Shown here: piece by piece, positions 18,111 to 26,390 of the stretch
Layout: each line of letters opens with the position of its first letter
How positions within the stretch are numbered: the first letter of the stretch is position 1
NCBI GenBank assembly: GCA_016718525.1
Contig: JADKDD010000001.1
Location: forward strand, 1,674,001 to 1,738,000
Direction of reading: 5' to 3'
DNA: 64,000 nucleotides
DNA from: Rhodocyclaceae bacterium
GTDB lineage: Bacteria; Pseudomonadota; Gammaproteobacteria; Burkholderiales; Rhodocyclaceae
Notes under the pieces: model-generated
Told to the model about the DNA's origin: nothing
The model's database searches: none
The model's input: only the letters and a program-made list of their open reading frames with translations
Made by a program: the position numbers and the translations under genes

Positions 18111-20027
18111 CTAAAAACTCGCCGATAGCCCGGCTTGTCCCCAGCGTCCAGGCATCGGGTAGCCAGGGCGATAGGCATACGTCTTGTCAAAAATATCTTC
18201 ACATGCCACAAAGATCTCGCCTTTCTTGCCAAGGGCAGCAACCGGATATGACACACGTGCATTCGCTACTGTGAAACTACTGACCTGGTCGACATTGACA
18301 GCGCCGGCAGCACGCGGCCGGTTCAATGCATAGACGTCAGACTGATATTGGACGTCAACGCTGACACGAAACTTCTCGATCTGGCCGTTTAGACCAGTGG
18401 TCAGTGCACGTTTGGGTGCGTAAGGGAGATTGTCGAGACTTGGATCAAGTAGCGTCAGTCCTCCGAAAAAGGTCCAGTCGCGGCCAAGTGACTGACGTAA
18501 CGCCAGTTCCGCACCTTTGATCGTGTAGTCCCCCAGATTGATGAATTGCGGTGGTGGCGGCACATTCGGCGGAAAGCCAAAGACGTAGCGGTTTTTTACC
18601 TTGTCGTCGAACAAACTGAGATCAACTTGAGTTGCCGAGGTCGGCGTGAACTTGAGGCCGATTTCCGCATGATTCATTTCTTCGGCCGAGAGATCTTTCC
18701 AAGTGCTACCCAGTGGCGGAATCAGCGACGACAATACGTTGGTTTCCAAGCCCGGATAGTTGATTCCACGCGAAAGATTGCCAAAAACGGTTAGTGTGTC
18801 CGAAACGAAAGAAATGCCGGCATCCGGGGATGTTTTATTACCAAATTCACTGTGCTCGTAGAAGCGCACTCCGGCAGATGGCACCAGATTCCACTGCTGG
18901 TTTAGTGTGATTTGTTGATTGACAGCGAGATAGGGTGATGTAACCTTGAACTTTGGTGAGTCAAAAGTCGCTGACGGCGCAGGTAAGACACGATTGAACT
19001 CGACGTCTCCGGAAATGCGGTCGTAATCAAGACCGGTAAGCACGGTCCCGCCATTCCATGGTGAAAACTGTTCCTTCCAGCGCAAGCCGCTCATGTCAAA
19101 TGTCGTCAGTGTGTCGCCATCCAAGCCTGGCTGCTTTAACCAATCGCCGTGTCCGTGATCCCGATAGATCTTTAAATCGCCGCGCCATGACGCATGCTGG
19201 TGAGAAATTCCTGCCGTGATCATGCTGGCTTTGGTCTTGTATTCCGGGGCAATGGGAAGGGCAGCGACTCGATTGTCTCCCGGATCATTGGAGGTGTTAT
19301 CCACTCCAATACCACTTGCGCTCACTGCCCAGTTCTCATTGAGCTGGTAATGAATGCTACCCATGTAATTGTTAAGTTTCCCATCGGCATTATCCCGGTG
19401 TCCATTTGATTTGGCATAGCCTTGTGCCAGCGTGTAATCCAGCTTCCCTTGTTTGCCAGTCAGCTGCGCTTGCTCGATAACCGTGCCGTACGATCCCGCA
19501 GAAAAGCTAACTCCTCCATGCACACCATCTTCAGTAGCTCGAATTGTTTGTAGATTGATGGACGCGAAATTGTTGCCGTTGATTTGAGGCTGCGGACTCT
19601 TGAACACTGTAATTGATCGCATGCCGTTGACGGGCAAGAGATCAAGTAGCGGGTGATTCCAGGTACCCATGTAAAACGGGATGTCGTCAATGTAAGTCTT
19701 GATTTCACTGCCTGGACGGCTTGCTCCCATACCTCGAATGAAGACCGCGCCACCTTGGTCGCCCCCAAAGGCGCCCACCGGGTTGTATCGCGAAATTTGC
19801 ACGCCGGGCGTGCGACGCAACGCAGATGCGATATCCACGGCATTCTGATCGCGCAACTGGTCTTCTGTTACGACAGCGGATACGCTCGAAAAGTCATCGA
19901 TTCGTACTTCTTCGATAATTGGATGTGCGGTAACTACTACCTGCGCTTGATCGGTTGTCTGGGCATTGGCACTACCTGCGAAAGCCAAAGTGATTGCCAA
20001 ACCTAAGGTACGTTGTTGTAGCTTCAT
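18111..20027 (-). CDS. TonB-dependent receptor (second receptor of the OprC operon)
   Basis: The 638-aa protein has a signal peptide (MKLQQRTLGLAITLAFAGSANA), a plug domain with IASALRRTPGVQISRYN and a barrel ending in a short aromatic tail (LSASF). ATG 20027 was preferred over TTG 20036 because of its spacing from AGGAA. Only 15 nt separate it from the copper-uptake-associated gene upstream, so it probably belongs to the operon that starts at 23542. The ligand is unknown. It is clearly different in sequence from the two other receptors of the island. Confidence 0.85.
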   Translation of the reverse strand: MKLQQRTLGLAITLAFAGSANAQTTDQAQVVVTAHPIIEEVRIDDFSSVSAVVTEDQLRDQNAVDIASALRRTPGVQISRYNPVGAFGGDQGGAVFIRGMGASRPGSEIKTYIDDIPFYMGTWNHPLLDLLPVNGMRSITVFKSPQPQINGNNFASINLQTIRATEDGVHGGVSFSAGSYGTVIEQAQLTGKQGKLDYTLAQGYAKSNGHRDNADGKLNNYMGSIHYQLNENWAVSASGIGVDNTSNDPGDNRVAALPIAPEYKTKASMITAGISHQHASWRGDLKIYRDHGHGDWLKQPGLDGDTLTTFDMSGLRWKEQFSPWNGGTVLTGLDYDRISGDVEFNRVLPAPSATFDSPKFKVTSPYLAVNQQITLNQQWNLVPSAGVRFYEHSEFGNKTSPDAGISFVSDTLTVFGNLSRGINYPGLETNVLSSLIPPLGSTWKDLSAEEMNHAEIGLKFTPTSATQVDLSLFDDKVKNRYVFGFPPNVPPPPQFINLGDYTIKGAELALRQSLGRDWTFFGGLTLLDPSLDNLPYAPKRALTTGLNGQIEKFRVSVDVQYQSDVYALNRPRAAGAVNVDQVSSFTVANARVSYPVAALGKKGEIFVACEDIFDKTYAYRPGYPMPGRWGQAGLSASF

Positions 20028-20042
20028 TGTTGTCAATTCCTA

Positions 20043-20513
20043 TTAGTGTTGGAGATTTGCTGGATGGTTTGTGTGCTGAGATTCACCGGTCATCCCAAAT
20101 AGCCCAAACCGTTTGACGCGATCTGCGTTGAGATTTTTTTCGGCGTCATTCAGTTGTGTTATCAATGATTGCGCCGTGGCGATGTCAATGCCGGCATCCT
20201 TCAGCGCTTTGACTTCCTTAAAGCCATCACCGCCACAGGCGATGATTTCCCATTTGCCGTGTTGCTGGCGAAGTAGCGCACGACCACCCTTTTCGCCTTG
20301 TATCCAGTCGGCGATTGCGAAGTCCTGGACGATAGCAATCGGGCCTGTATCTACTTTTAGACTGGGTTGATCAAAGGTCTTGGAAATCAGACTTCTAATT
20401 GATTTCTGCTGCATAGCATCGCTCGGTTGAGCTGATACCGGTGACGCAAGGACACCAACCAAGCTTGCAATGGAAACAAGTTGGGCAATGGATATCCGAG
20501 GAATTGTCAACAT
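20043..20513 (-). CDS. Copper uptake system-associated periplasmic protein
   Basis: The 156-aa exported protein has a signal peptide ending near SPVSAQ. The body contains VKVDTGPIAIVQDFAIADW-like and GGRALLRQQHGKWEIIACGGD-like stretches that resemble the small proteins annotated as copper uptake system-associated, which follow OprC-type receptors. It lies directly between two TonB-receptor genes. Start 20513 was chosen for the signal peptide and the GGGAACTC sequence before it. Residues that might bind copper are not obvious beyond one Cys and several Met/His. Confidence 0.7.
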   Translation of the reverse strand: MLTIPRISIAQLVSIASLVGVLASPVSAQPSDAMQQKSIRSLISKTFDQPSLKVDTGPIAIVQDFAIADWIQGEKGGRALLRQQHGKWEIIACGGDGFKEVKALKDAGIDIATAQSLITQLNDAEKNLNADRVKRFGLFGMTGESQHTNHPANLQH

Positions 20514-20602
20514 TGAGTTCCCTTCATTTGGTTTTTTGCACTTCTCACGGTTTGCCTTGAAGATTCTGGCGGAAATCGAGCATGAGGGTCTATGACGATT
20601 AA

Positions 20603-20621
20603 CGCCGACCCATGGTCGGCG
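20603..20621. terminator. Hairpin downstream of the OprC-type receptor gene
   Basis: CGCCGACC and GGTCGGCG form an 8-bp stem with a 3-nt loop, 22 nt after the receptor stop on the minus strand. It corresponds to the hairpin of the relic at 13170-13192. It has no T-run, so it may instead be a processing or attenuation site within the operon. Confidence 0.4.
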
Positions 20622-20642
20622 CAAGTCAATGAACAACACGTT

Positions 20643-22880
20643 CTAGAATTTGTAACTGACACCGGCATAAAGGGATCGGCCCATGCCGGGAACGGCAATG
20701 CCCCATGGAATCGAATTGATGCCCATGGTGGCCCCTTGGCCTGTGTAGGCGCCGCCCAACGGCGAAGCGTAGGACTTATCAAATAGATTCTCGATGCCGA
20801 AATCGATACGCGTCTGCTTCCATGAATAACTGCCGCGCAGATTGATCAAACTGTATCCGGACGTGACGAATTCATTACGCACTTCAGATACGCGGTCTTG
20901 TGACTTCACCATCACGAGTTCGACGCTGTTATCCCAACCACCAGCCTGTTGTGTCAGTATCAGCTTGGCATTGAGCGGCATGATGTTGTAGAGATCGTCG
21001 CCCGTGTCGCGGTTCTCGCCGTTGGTGTAGCTGACTAGGCCCTGCAGACCCCACTCACCCCAAGCAGTCTTCGTCAGCGGCACGTGCCCGGAAAGATCAA
21101 GGCCATAGAGGCGCGCCTCCTGGTTGATATAGCGAAGCACCACAAACTGATTCACCAAAAGCGTGGTGCGTTGCGTATTCGTAGCATCATTCCATTGCAC
21201 GGCATCAATGTAATCGTTGACGCGTGTGTAGTAGGGTGTCACCTTTAACTCCCAGGCTCGATCAGTCGCATGCCAGTCAAAGGTGGCCGAAACAGAGTAG
21301 GCCTTTTCCGACTTCAGGTCTGGGTTGCCGAAATAGCCGTTACCGTCGCCAACCGTGTTGTTCATGATCGCCATCATGGCTGCGGTGGACCAGGTGTAGC
21401 GCTCATACAGATTCGGCGAGCGCACCTTGCGCGCAATGCCAAACTCGATGTCGTAATTGGTATTGGCGGTGTAACGCGTCAGCGCGGTCAGATCCCAGTT
21501 ATTGTCGGTTTGATTGCGATCCGCGTTGTTGAAGTTAATGGCATCCCGGCCCTGATTCATCATGTCCATCATCGGCACTGGAGGAGGAGGCGTCGCCTGG
21601 TTGTAGCCGTGAACGGCGTCAGCGTTGGTGTTCACCCGCTCGTAGCGCATACCAAGGAGTGTCAGCCATTGAGGACTGAGTCGTCTTTCCCATTCGCCAA
21701 ACAGCGCAGTGCGGTCGCGCTGGCCGTCATTGATGTTCTCGAAAGTGTTCGGTCCCATCATCATGCTGCCAGCCACTGGCGGCCACCAGTCATTGAGGTG
21801 ATAACGCTGAATTTCCCCTCCAACGCGCAGCAAATCCAACTGGGTGAGAGTGATATCGGCTTTGATGCTGGCACCCGTGGTTTCGCCTTTGGTATTCATC
21901 GGCATGCCCAGGCTCGGCGACCCCATCATTCCGTAGTCATACAGTTTGTCAGGGCCGAAGTCCATAAAATGTTCGACCTTTTCGTAATACGCGCGAGCCT
22001 CCAGCGTGCCCCAGGCATACTGACCGAGATAGCGCAAGTTGAAGCGATGCTGGGTATTGCTCAGCATATCCATGCGTTGATTCGGATAGAGCTGGTAGGG
22101 AACATCCTGATAGCCCAACTTGGCTTCGATAAGATGGTTTTCGCCCTTGAATGCGAATCCCAACGTCTGGTTCTCGGTCTTGTACGCCGTCGAACCCACT
22201 TCATTCAGCGCAAGGGTATGCCCCGGTCGCCCGGTCGCCGTGAAGTTCTTGAAGTCGCCGCCAGCGTCGTAGTTGTCGGATTCTGCGGTGGCACCTGCAT
22301 AGGTCATACTGAATGATTCAGTGGCATAGGTAGCCGACAGATTGCCGCCCTTGGTATTGCCGTTGCTGCGGTAGAAAGCACCTGCCTCACCCGTGAACAG
22401 ACTGCCCTGGCCGGGCGTCGCAAAAATCGGTGCCGGCGTATCGGCGATGATGGTGCCGCCGATGCTGTCGCCACCGACGCTGACCGGTGTGATCCCGGCA
22501 TAAACTTTCAAGCGGCCGACATTGGTCGGGTCAATATACGACAGCGCCGGATTCATGTGGTTGGGGCAGGAGGCAATCAGATCCATGCCGTCGACCTTGA
22601 TGCGCAAACGGTCATCGGCAAGTCCGTGAATGGACGGCAGACTGGACACACCACCGGCACCATAAAAACTGACACCTGGCGAGTTGGCGAGTAGCGTTGC
22701 GGTATCGCTGGTGGCAGCGCGTTGAGTTTTAAGACTGGAGTTATCAACGCTAGTGCCGCGAAATGCTTGTGCATCACTTTGCCCAGTGATAACGACGGTG
22801 CCTAAGAGCGTACCGTCATCACTGGCCATCCCGATACAGGGAAAAGCGATGAGGGCAGCAGAAAGAGTTTTCAGTTTCAT
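20643..22880 (-). CDS. oprC: TonB-dependent copper receptor, OprC/NosA family
   Basis: This outer-membrane receptor imports copper. The 745-aa product has a signal peptide (MKLKTLSAALIAFPCIGMA) and a plug domain with VYAGITPVSVGGDSIGG. It shows the family hallmark near residues 130-145, ASCPNHMNPALSYIDPTNV, in which Cys, His and Met are the copper ligands in OprC. Further Met-rich loops (GMMGSPSLGMPM, GSMMMGPN) support copper. Start 22880 was chosen for the signal peptide. The ATG overlaps the stop of a 51-codon ORF (ATGA), which suggests coupled translation. A relic of a paralogue's 3' end lies at 13145-13326. Confidence 0.93.
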   Translation of the reverse strand: MKLKTLSAALIAFPCIGMASDDGTLLGTVVITGQSDAQAFRGTSVDNSSLKTQRAATSDTATLLANSPGVSFYGAGGVSSLPSIHGLADDRLRIKVDGMDLIASCPNHMNPALSYIDPTNVGRLKVYAGITPVSVGGDSIGGTIIADTPAPIFATPGQGSLFTGEAGAFYRSNGNTKGGNLSATYATESFSMTYAGATAESDNYDAGGDFKNFTATGRPGHTLALNEVGSTAYKTENQTLGFAFKGENHLIEAKLGYQDVPYQLYPNQRMDMLSNTQHRFNLRYLGQYAWGTLEARAYYEKVEHFMDFGPDKLYDYGMMGSPSLGMPMNTKGETTGASIKADITLTQLDLLRVGGEIQRYHLNDWWPPVAGSMMMGPNTFENINDGQRDRTALFGEWERRLSPQWLTLLGMRYERVNTNADAVHGYNQATPPPPVPMMDMMNQGRDAINFNNADRNQTDNNWDLTALTRYTANTNYDIEFGIARKVRSPNLYERYTWSTAAMMAIMNNTVGDGNGYFGNPDLKSEKAYSVSATFDWHATDRAWELKVTPYYTRVNDYIDAVQWNDATNTQRTTLLVNQFVVLRYINQEARLYGLDLSGHVPLTKTAWGEWGLQGLVSYTNGENRDTGDDLYNIMPLNAKLILTQQAGGWDNSVELVMVKSQDRVSEVRNEFVTSGYSLINLRGSYSWKQTRIDFGIENLFDKSYASPLGGAYTGQGATMGINSIPWGIAVPGMGRSLYAGVSYKF

Positions 22881-23032
22881 TTGAGTCGATCCAATGTGAA
22901 AGAAGCAAGATCGAAAAATTTGTAAAAGTAAATTTGGTGGTGCGCTGAGCCGGCTGCGAAGGGTGGGCAAGCAAGACAGCGCGGCGCGAGAAATGACTTG
23001 GCCGAGATCGTCGGGGGGATGCGTGTTTGCAT
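22877..23032 (-). CDS. Small 51-codon leader ORF coupled to oprC
   Basis: A small ORF begins MQTRIPPTISAKSFLAP, contains CLACPPF and ends in a TGA that overlaps the oprC ATG. Its start codon follows the ribosome site AGAGGA, which is part of the 3' arm of the structured leader. At the other locus the equivalent ATG (MQNV...) is the receptor start itself. Here a frame change has probably separated the old N-terminus from the receptor, leaving a coupled leader peptide. No family is recognised. Coding status is inferred from the start, the ribosome site and the stop/start overlap. Confidence 0.45.
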   Translation of the reverse strand: MQTRIPPTISAKSFLAPRCLACPPFAAGSAHHQIYFYKFFDLASFTLDRLK

Positions 23033-23147
23033 GAATCTGATCCTCTTCATGCGCGCTGGCGCTTGAATGCACCTGGGCGCGCGAAAAAGTACCGTCGCGT
23101 TGGAAACAACCAGCGACGGACTAATAGCGAAACTGAAGGATCAGACT
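23033..23147 (-). promoter_or_regulatory. CruR-linked structured leader RNA, copy B
   Basis: Same design as copy A. UCUGAUCC (23138-23145 region, including the UGA stop of the DUF2946 gene) pairs with GGAUCAGA (23036-23043), which is fused to the ribosome site AGAGGA of the next ORF. The internal hairpins are CCGTCGC/GCGACGG (23092-23119) and GCGCGC/GCGCGC (23051-23056 with 23077-23082). The second helix is GTGCGC/GCGCAC in copy A, so one pair has changed from U-A to C-G with pairing kept. Confidence 0.75.
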
Positions 23148-23542
23148 AGAGGGGGTCCGCGGGGACGATGGCTACGGTCAGCCAGTGGGGCTGGCCGCGC
23201 TACGACAAATACAGCAAGTGCAAGCTCGCCAGTTGGTGCTGGCAACACGCCGTCAACATCTTGCGCTGCAAGTGGAGCAGCGCCGGCAAGGCAAATACCG
23301 CAACAACTGTGATCAACCGACGTGCTTGAGGCGGGCAAAGAATCCGTTGATGCTGCTGGCTGTTTTGAAACACCCGTCGCGGTACAAATTTCCCCGGTGA
23401 ACCCTGCCATGCCGCTGGGCATGACGACCGAGTGCACAAAACCCGTCCCCGCCAGCAGGTTCATGGTCATCGCCAGAAAAGCGAGGACGACAAACCAATG
23501 GCGGGCTGAATGCTTCAAGAAAAAATGACGGGCTGGCAGCAT
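23141..23542 (-). CDS. cruR: DUF2946 copper-responsive upstream regulator (CruR-like), copy B
   Basis: This 133-aa paralogue of the gene at 17595-18023 heads the OprC operon. It has a hydrophobic N-terminal segment (WFVVLAFLAMTMNLLAG), the presumed copper-sensing cysteines in SCCGIC, and the C-terminal PRGPPLV arrest-like motif. The repeat-encoded DGVLPAPTGE occurs at the same place as in copy A, so the insertion predates the duplication of the cassette. Known CruR acts in cis during its own translation and represses receptor expression when copper is plentiful; the same is inferred here. A possible ribosome site CAGGAGG lies about 30 nt upstream, so the exact start is unsure. Confidence 0.85.
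   Translation of the reverse strand: MLPARHFFLKHSARHWFVVLAFLAMTMNLLAGTGFVHSVVMPSGMAGFTGEICTATGVSKQPAASTDSLPASSTSVDHSCCGICLAGAAPLAAQDVDGVLPAPTGELALAVFVVARPAPLADRSHRPRGPPLV
23229..23254 (+). repeat. Dispersed short repeat, copy 4 (inside cruR copy B, antisense)
   Basis: CCAGTTGGTGCTGG preceded by CTCG and followed by CAACACGCCGTC, with the same core as copy 3. Confidence 0.75.
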
Positions 23543-23596
23543 GGAAGGCGCATGTTACTGCAAAACTTCCTCCTGACGCATTGAGTCAAATCAAGA

Positions 23597-24097
23597 TCAA
23601 ATGGCTTGTCGCGCCTTTTCAAAACCCGCCTTGGCCAGAATAAACGCAGCGACGAAGGTAAACAACATGCCGGTACCGCCACCAAAAAAAGAAATCGCTC
23701 CGGCCAAATCACCGGGGCCGAAGGGGGTTGCGGCGACTGACAGACCGCGATTGGGGGCAAGGAGGCCAGCCCAGTAAAAAATGGTGTTGGCCCAACCGGT
23801 AATGATCATGCCGTAGCCGACCCACCACATTCTTCGGCCCTCCAGCTGCAAATGTAGCGCCAACAGGGCCGCGCCACCAATCATTACACCGTTCAATATG
23901 CCGCCCACATGTGCAGCCTGCCAGCCACGCGTAGAACCCGGAACCAGGACCTCCCAAACCGGTAGTGGCCAGAGCGTAACCACACCGAGTAAGGAAAAAA
24001 CCAGCATGACGCCGGCAACCAGGCCGACAAACAAAACGCTCATGCCATGACCGATCATCAAATTGGCGAGCCGACGGGATTCGGTATTAATTGTCAT
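23597..24097 (-). CDS. Styrene-oxide-isomerase/hydroxylaminobenzene-mutase-like membrane protein
   Basis: The 166-aa integral membrane protein has four hydrophobic segments. It contains RRLANLMIGHGMSVLFVG, AHVGGILNGVMI and the WANTIFYWAGLLAP block, all reminiscent of the StyC/HabA family of membrane isomerases (169 aa for styrene oxide isomerase), which use a heme held by conserved His/Tyr residues. The real substrate is unknown. Start 24097 was chosen because it has the family N-terminus; upstream codons lie in the previous gene. It is the last gene of a five-gene operon with an SDR, a lactonase-fold protein and a PF10118 hydrolase. Confidence 0.7.
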   Translation of the reverse strand: MTINTESRRLANLMIGHGMSVLFVGLVAGVMLVFSLLGVVTLWPLPVWEVLVPGSTRGWQAAHVGGILNGVMIGGAALLALHLQLEGRRMWWVGYGMIITGWANTIFYWAGLLAPNRGLSVAATPFGPGDLAGAISFFGGGTGMLFTFVAAFILAKAGFEKARQAI

Positions 24098-24107
24098 TCT
24101 TTGTTTC

Positions 24108-25067
24108 CTAGGCTGTAGTTGTCGCAGACGCGACGGGATTGGTGACAAGTTTGAAGGCCGACATCATTTGCTCCACTTCGATATTGCTCAAATGATGTGG
24201 ATCGGCACCGGCGGCCGTCCATGCGCGCCACGCCATGGCGTATTTGTTTTGATTGTCATTGCACATCGGATGCGTGCGTGGATGGTAATTGCGCCCTAGC
24301 ACCGGCAATGCTGCGCGTCCCAGTTCAAATCCAAACTTGGCAAAAAACATCCACGCCTTGATCGCCTGCCAAGGCTTGCGGTAATAACCCTCGACCCGAA
24401 TCATCTCGGCGTAGCACTTGTAGGTTTCCCAAACGATATGCATAAAGGCCAACAGCACCATCCAGCGTCGATACCATTCGTATTCTCCATAGGTTGCTTT
24501 ATAGACGTCGAAGGCAACGCCGCCATGCTCGACTTCTTCAACCTGATGCCAAACCCATAAGGCACGTATGGTCGGGTCGGCGTCCGCCATATATTTTTCG
24601 TAACCATCCAGGATGATCATTCCGGCAAGAAAAGTGAAGGTTTCATAGCCACCAACGAACCCCACCTTGAACTTCCGGCTGCCGGTTTTGAGAGCGTCCA
24701 GAAAATAATTTTTGGCTACAGCATCAATCGCCGGAAGCCGTGTGTAATGCGCATTCATGCGTCGCGTCCAGCCTTCAAAATTGAACGCGTGATAGGCCTC
24801 CTGGCCAATGATTGCCTGCACATCCTTCACCAGCTGTGGATCGGTCAGATCGCCACGCACCTCGCGCAGCACTGAAACCAGAAATCGCTCGAAGTGCGGC
24901 ACATGCACCCCGAGTGCGTTGATGAAAATTGAGAAATTCGGGTTGGAACGGCTCCAAACCAGATCACTGGTCCGTACTTGATCAAATGCAAACTTCAGGC
25001 GCCGGACCAGAATCGCATCCATCGGATGCAGGCTCGATTTGACAGTCTCATTGGTAACTGCTGACAT
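24108..25067 (-). CDS. PF10118 metal-dependent hydrolase-like protein
   Basis: The 319-aa protein matches the predicted metal-dependent hydrolase family (COG3687). It carries conserved metal-ligand-like motifs GQEAYHAFNFEGW, HQVEEVEHGGVAFDVY and an EGYYRKPWQAIKAW block, in an all-helical, ferritin/oxygenase-like arrangement. Function is not established for the family, which often sits in lipid or steroid-degradation gene sets. The gene is 45 nt downstream of the SMP-30-like gene and 10 nt upstream of the isomerase-like gene, consistent with one operon. Confidence 0.85.
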   Translation of the reverse strand: MSAVTNETVKSSLHPMDAILVRRLKFAFDQVRTSDLVWSRSNPNFSIFINALGVHVPHFERFLVSVLREVRGDLTDPQLVKDVQAIIGQEAYHAFNFEGWTRRMNAHYTRLPAIDAVAKNYFLDALKTGSRKFKVGFVGGYETFTFLAGMIILDGYEKYMADADPTIRALWVWHQVEEVEHGGVAFDVYKATYGEYEWYRRWMVLLAFMHIVWETYKCYAEMIRVEGYYRKPWQAIKAWMFFAKFGFELGRAALPVLGRNYHPRTHPMCNDNQNKYAMAWRAWTAAGADPHHLSNIEVEQMMSAFKLVTNPVASATTTA

Positions 25068-25112
25068 TCAGACCTCCTGTTCAAACACCCTGTTGTGCAA
25101 ACCTTCGCGCCG

Positions 25113-26375
25113 CTACCGGCTTTGATTCCGCATTGGGTACGGCATCGAAATCAGTCCCGCGTTGTCATGCGCAAAACTCGACAGGTACACTTTGTCTTTA
25201 CCGGGCGACACTGCGGCAATATCTCGAACCGCCTTGCCCTCATACATACTGTAGAAGTCTACACGTTTCAAATCCGCCGAGAGCACCAGAACGCCCGTTT
25301 GCGCCGGAACCGGCAACTGTGAATGCGGCAGTCGCAACATCAACGGTTTAATCCATGGATTGGCATGCATCCAACTCGCCAATTTCGAGCGCGGTTTGAT
25401 CAGCGCCACCCAGACCCGCCCGTCCGCATCGCGCTCAAGACCGTCAGGCAGGCCCGGCAGGTTTTCCCATAGCACTTCGTCCGTTCCAGCCTTAACGCCA
25501 GCAAAGTTCAAACGCAAAATGCGTGATTTAGTGGCTTCTGTTATCAATACGGATTGCTCAGCGCTATCCGGTTTTGGCTCAATCAAAATGCCGTCTGCAA
25601 AGGTGAAGCCTTGTGCAATCAGGCGAACTGTTTGCTTGCCTCTATCGAACATCCATATGCGACCATGCGCACCCAGTGTGATCGCCTCGGGAATCGCACC
25701 GGTACCGGCGGCAGCATGAACATAATCAAACGGTTCAGAAACGTAGATGCGTTGACCATCCGCTGATACGTCCAGATCATTGCAAAATGCGATTGCCCGG
25801 CTGTTGGTTGTATTTAGTGATTGCAGCGGAATCGCCGGAAAGGTCTGCTCGCTGAAGACTTCTCCCTGCTTGCCGTTTGCTGCCGCACGCGCTACTGGCG
25901 GCAATGGAACACGCAAGAACAGCGGACGTATTTTTTTTGTTGAAATCGTTACTTCGTACACACCGGACTCCACCCCGTCGGAATACTGCTCGTCGTCGAG
26001 ACGCGAATTGCAAATCAGCAATTTATCGTCGTCACCGGGCAACACTCTCCCGCCATGGGGCGACATCGGCATCTGGACGAAGCGCTCGGCAATGCCTGTC
26101 TTTAGATCAACTTGCCATAGCCATTGGTCGCGACTGGTCACGAACGCGCGGCCCAAATGTTCCTGTAACAGGACATCGTCGTGTCCGGGTAAGGTCAAAC
26201 CAGTACGACTCACCATCCGGCCCAGTTCACCATCGGCAGGTGCCGACATCGCCGCAGGAACCGGACCGAATGCATAAGCTGGAGCATTTTGAAAATAGGC
26301 AGGGGGAGCCTGCACCTGCCAAAAACTTGCAGCTGCGGCGATGCCCGCCAATCCGCAACTCGCCAATAGTTTCAT
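25113..26375 (-). CDS. SMP-30/strictosidine synthase-like beta-propeller hydrolase
   Basis: The 420-aa protein has an N-terminal signal or anchor (MKLLASCGLAGIAAAASFW) and a six-bladed propeller pattern of the SMP-30/gluconolactonase/strictosidine synthase superfamily. Visible blocks are AFCNDLDVSADGQRIYVSEP (a metal-ligand Asn/Asp site), FADGILIEPK, LPGLPDGLERDADGRVWVAL and a final VYLSSFAHDNAGL. Such enzymes hydrolyse lactones or esters, probably on the periplasmic side here. It is the third gene of the operon. The substrate is unknown. Confidence 0.8.
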   Translation of the reverse strand: MKLLASCGLAGIAAAASFWQVQAPPAYFQNAPAYAFGPVPAAMSAPADGELGRMVSRTGLTLPGHDDVLLQEHLGRAFVTSRDQWLWQVDLKTGIAERFVQMPMSPHGGRVLPGDDDKLLICNSRLDDEQYSDGVESGVYEVTISTKKIRPLFLRVPLPPVARAAANGKQGEVFSEQTFPAIPLQSLNTTNSRAIAFCNDLDVSADGQRIYVSEPFDYVHAAAGTGAIPEAITLGAHGRIWMFDRGKQTVRLIAQGFTFADGILIEPKPDSAEQSVLITEATKSRILRLNFAGVKAGTDEVLWENLPGLPDGLERDADGRVWVALIKPRSKLASWMHANPWIKPLMLRLPHSQLPVPAQTGVLVLSADLKRVDFYSMYEGKAVRDIAAVSPGKDKVYLSSFAHDNAGLISMPYPMRNQSR

Positions 26376-26390
26376 CCGACCAGGTTGCTA

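Noticed and set aside
21270..22316. 348-codon open frame antisense to oprC
   Set aside because: The opposite strand encodes a clear TonB receptor; the antisense product has no recognisable features.
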